A stretch of DNA of 16,841 nucleotides, taken from Alkalimonas sp. GTDB taxonomy: Bacteria > Pseudomonadota > Gammaproteobacteria > Enterobacterales > Alteromonadaceae. Of the stretch, positions 15,054-16,841 are shown one piece after another (the stretch's first letter is position 1; each line of letters begins with the position of its first letter). The notes beneath the pieces are model-generated. The model ran no database searches, was not told the origin of the DNA, and saw only the letters and a program-made list of their open reading frames with translations. The stretch covers positions 1-16,841 of the forward strand of contig JAIUMG010000028.1 of the NCBI GenBank assembly GCA_022565655.1, in the 5' to 3' direction. The translations under genes were made by a program, and so were the position numbers.

Positions 15054-15782
15054 ATGCAAAAAGACCATATTTACGCCGAGCCACTGGCCCATATTCAGGA
15101 TTTTCGTTTCGACGATCAGGTTGCAGATGTCTTCCCGGATATGATCCAGCGCTCGGTGCCTGGCTATCAGAGTATTATTCAAACCATTGGCCAGCTGGCT
15201 GAGCGTTATCAACAAGCCAACAGCCATTACTATGATTTAGGCTGCTCGTTAGGGGCCGCCAGCCTTGCCATGCGCCGCCATATTACCGCCCCCGGCGGGA
15301 AAATCATTGCCGTCGATAACAGTGCCGCCATGGTACAGCGTTGCCAGCGCCACCTGAGTGCTTTTCGTTCTGATGTGCCGGTCGAAGTACTGGAAGCAGA
15401 TATCCGAGAACTGCCACTGGAAAACGCAGCAATGGTGGTGATCAACTTTACCTTGCAGTTTCTGGCCAAAAGCCATCGCAGTGCTTTAATAGACCGCATT
15501 TATCAAGCCCTCAAACCTGGTGGTATTTTGGTAATGTCAGAAAAGATTGTCAGCCCACAACACCAAAGTAATGATTTGCTGATCGAGCTGCATCATCACT
15601 TCAAGCGAGCCAATGGGTACAGCGAGCTGGAGATTAGCCAAAAACGTAGCGCGCTGGAAAAAGTCATGCAACCCGACAGCATCGCTGAACATCAAAGTCG
15701 TCTGCAGCAAGCTGGCTTTCGTGAAAGCACCCTGTGGTTTCAGTGTTTTAATTTTTGCTCCATGGTGGCTTTCAAATCATGA
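15054..15782 (+). CDS. cmoA: Carboxy-S-adenosyl-L-methionine synthase
   Basis: CmoA makes carboxy-S-adenosylmethionine from SAM and prephenate, the donor for the cmo5U34 wobble modification in tRNA. The 242-residue length is normal. Segments recognised in order are HIQDFRFDDQVADVFPDMIQRSVPGY (12-37), the SAM-binding YDLGCSLGAASL (60-71), AVDNSAAMVQRC (86-97) and VINFTLQFL (129-137). The start is the ATG at 15054; no strong Shine-Dalgarno sequence is visible. The stop overlaps the cmoB ATG (ATGA), the usual arrangement of this pair. Confidence 0.98.
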   Translation: MQKDHIYAEPLAHIQDFRFDDQVADVFPDMIQRSVPGYQSIIQTIGQLAERYQQANSHYYDLGCSLGAASLAMRRHITAPGGKIIAVDNSAAMVQRCQRHLSAFRSDVPVEVLEADIRELPLENAAMVVINFTLQFLAKSHRSALIDRIYQALKPGGILVMSEKIVSPQHQSNDLLIELHHHFKRANGYSELEISQKRSALEKVMQPDSIAEHQSRLQQAGFRESTLWFQCFNFCSMVAFKS

Positions 15783-16747
15783 CACCATTGTTTAATGATT
15801 TCTATCAATGCATCGCCAGCAACCGCCTGAGTCACTGGCTGGAAACCTTACCCGCACAGCTGGCGCACTGGCAACGTGAAGCACTGCATGGCGATTTTCA
15901 TCGCTGGCAAAAAGTGCTGGCAAACCTGCCCTCCACCACAGTATCGGCCGTCGACTGTACCACGCAGGTACGCTTTGGGCTCTCCAGTGATATCGACCAC
16001 GGGCAGCAGCAGCGTATACAGCATTTACTGCAACAGCTGATGCCCTGGCGCAAAGGCCCTTTTAATATTCATGGTATCCAGATTGATACCGAGTGGCGCT
16101 CAGACTGGAAGTGGCAGCGCTTACTTCCGCATATCCAGTCCCTGAAAGGCCGCTATGTACTCGATGTCGGCTGTGGCAGTGGCTACCACTTGTGGCGCAT
16201 GCGCGGTGAGCAAGCAGACTTTGTGGTCGGTATCGACCCCTCTCAGCTGTTTTACAGTCAGTTTCAAGCCATCAAACACTTTAACCCGGATCCAGCTGTG
16301 CATTTATTGCCGATTGGTTGCGATGATTTACCCAACTTACAAGCCTTTGATACCGTATTTTCTATGGGCGTCTTGTATCATCGTCGTTCACCACTGGATT
16401 TTCTGCAGCAATTAAAGCAACAATTGCGCCCTGGTGGAGAGCTGGTGTTAGAGACATTAGTGATCCCTGGCGACGAAAGCACCGTGCTGATCCCCAAAGA
16501 CAGATACGCCAAAATGCGCAATGTCTGGTTTATTCCAAGTGCGGCGGCACTATGTCATTGGCTGAGCCGGCTTGGCTTTCACAACGCCAAAGTCGTGGAT
16601 CTGAACCAGACCAGCCTGGATGAGCAACGCAAAACCGACTGGATGGAAAATGAAAGTTTGATTGATTTTCTTGACCCAAATGACCATAGTAAAACGATAG
16701 AAGGGTATCCGGCACCACTTCGGGCCGTCATTGTGGCACAGCGCTAA
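15779..16747 (+). CDS. cmoB: tRNA U34 carboxymethyltransferase
   Basis: CmoB transfers the carboxymethyl group from the CmoA product to 5-hydroxyuridine at tRNA position 34, giving cmo5U. The 322-residue length matches E. coli CmoB. Nearly invariant segments are LMPWRKGPF (87-95), IDTEWRSDWKW (102-112), LDVGCGSGYHLWRM (128-141, SAM site), FSMGVLYHRRSPL and FLDPND...EGYPAPLRAV near the end. The ATG at 15779 overlaps the cmoA stop, so the upstream TTG at 15755 is not used. A GGTGG about ten bases before the ATG could help initiation. Confidence 0.98.
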   Translation: MTPLFNDFYQCIASNRLSHWLETLPAQLAHWQREALHGDFHRWQKVLANLPSTTVSAVDCTTQVRFGLSSDIDHGQQQRIQHLLQQLMPWRKGPFNIHGIQIDTEWRSDWKWQRLLPHIQSLKGRYVLDVGCGSGYHLWRMRGEQADFVVGIDPSQLFYSQFQAIKHFNPDPAVHLLPIGCDDLPNLQAFDTVFSMGVLYHRRSPLDFLQQLKQQLRPGGELVLETLVIPGDESTVLIPKDRYAKMRNVWFIPSAAALCHWLSRLGFHNAKVVDLNQTSLDEQRKTDWMENESLIDFLDPNDHSKTIEGYPAPLRAVIVAQR

Positions 16748-16781
16748 ACGCTTGTGCTGACAAAAGGAGCGTACTTACACC

Positions 16782-16841
16782 ATGCCATACCGCCCCAAAA
16801 CAACCGTCGAACAATGGCGAATTTTACAAGCAGTGGTTGAC
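16782..16841 (+). CDS. LysR-type transcriptional regulator, N-terminal fragment
   Basis: Only the first 20 codons are in the window, ending exactly at its last base. The peptide begins MPYRPKTTVEQWRILQAVVD, which matches the start of the winged helix-turn-helix domain of LysR family regulators (TVEQWRILQAVVD is followed in the family by the helix-turn-helix itself). AAAAGGAG at 16762-16769 lies 12 bases before the ATG, a slightly long spacing. It follows cmoB by 34 bases on the same strand. With so little sequence the family call is probable and the target unknown. Confidence 0.65.
   Translation, partial: MPYRPKTTVEQWRILQAVVD

Noticed and set aside
15755..15778. Upstream TTG start adding eight residues to CmoB
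   Set aside because: The ATG at 15779 overlaps the cmoA stop and gives the family's normal length and N-terminus.
1..16841. CRISPR arrays, tRNA or rRNA genes, insertion sequences, phage genes
   Set aside because: I looked for repeated spaced units, cloverleaf-like segments, transposase motifs and terminal inverted repeats and saw none.

Overview
The window carries ordinary gammaproteobacterial chromosomal genes. HemH, YccF, an RraB-like protein, CmoA and CmoB all read clearly as gammaproteobacterial proteins. The mixture (orphan periplasmic binding proteins, a periplasmic-TPR diguanylate cyclase, a semiSWEET protein, cytochrome b562) suggests a free-living, probably marine, member of the Oceanospirillales or a related group. 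That placement is inference. I see no rRNA, tRNA, insertion sequence, prophage, CRISPR array or other sign of recent transfer.

Layout. Bases 1-660 (minus) hold a two-gene unit: a small PstS-like periplasmic protein, then the start of an exported, probably outer-membrane protein cut by the window edge. A 467-base non-coding region follows, with a good sigma-70 promoter pointing at hemH and an operator-like dyad. Bases 1128-5284 (plus) hold hemH (ferrochelatase) and a large, divergent class A penicillin-binding protein. Bases 5342-7697 hold small genes in mixed orientation: a HAD phosphatase (minus), yccF (plus), a cytochrome b562-like protein (minus), an RraB-like protein (plus) and a semiSWEET-like membrane protein (minus).

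The semiSWEET gene is the last gene of a tight minus-strand operon that reads Nramp-like transporter (10061 to 8817), type 1 periplasmic binding protein (about 8789 to 7713), semiSWEET (7697 to 7407). Divergent from it are a DCC-family thiol protein and then a large diguanylate cyclase with periplasmic TPRs, a membrane anchor and an intact GGEEF/RxxD output domain. Next come a GNAT-nitrilase fusion protein translationally coupled to a small membrane protein, then cmoA-cmoB (an ATGA-overlapping pair making the cmo5U wobble modification of tRNA), and the first 20 codons of a LysR-type regulator running off the right edge.

The observations most worth a second look are: (1) the Nramp-like/binding protein/semiSWEET operon, which joins a periplasmic binding protein to secondary-carrier-type membrane proteins with no ABC permease or ATPase in sight, and whose Nramp member lacks the metal-binding DPGN and MPH residues; (2) the penicillin-binding protein, with a degenerate glycosyltransferase motif 1, large insertions and a doubled KTG; (3) a shared AT-rich motif upstream of the Nramp/DCC divergent pair and of the diguanylate cyclase. 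None of these is a proven new system.
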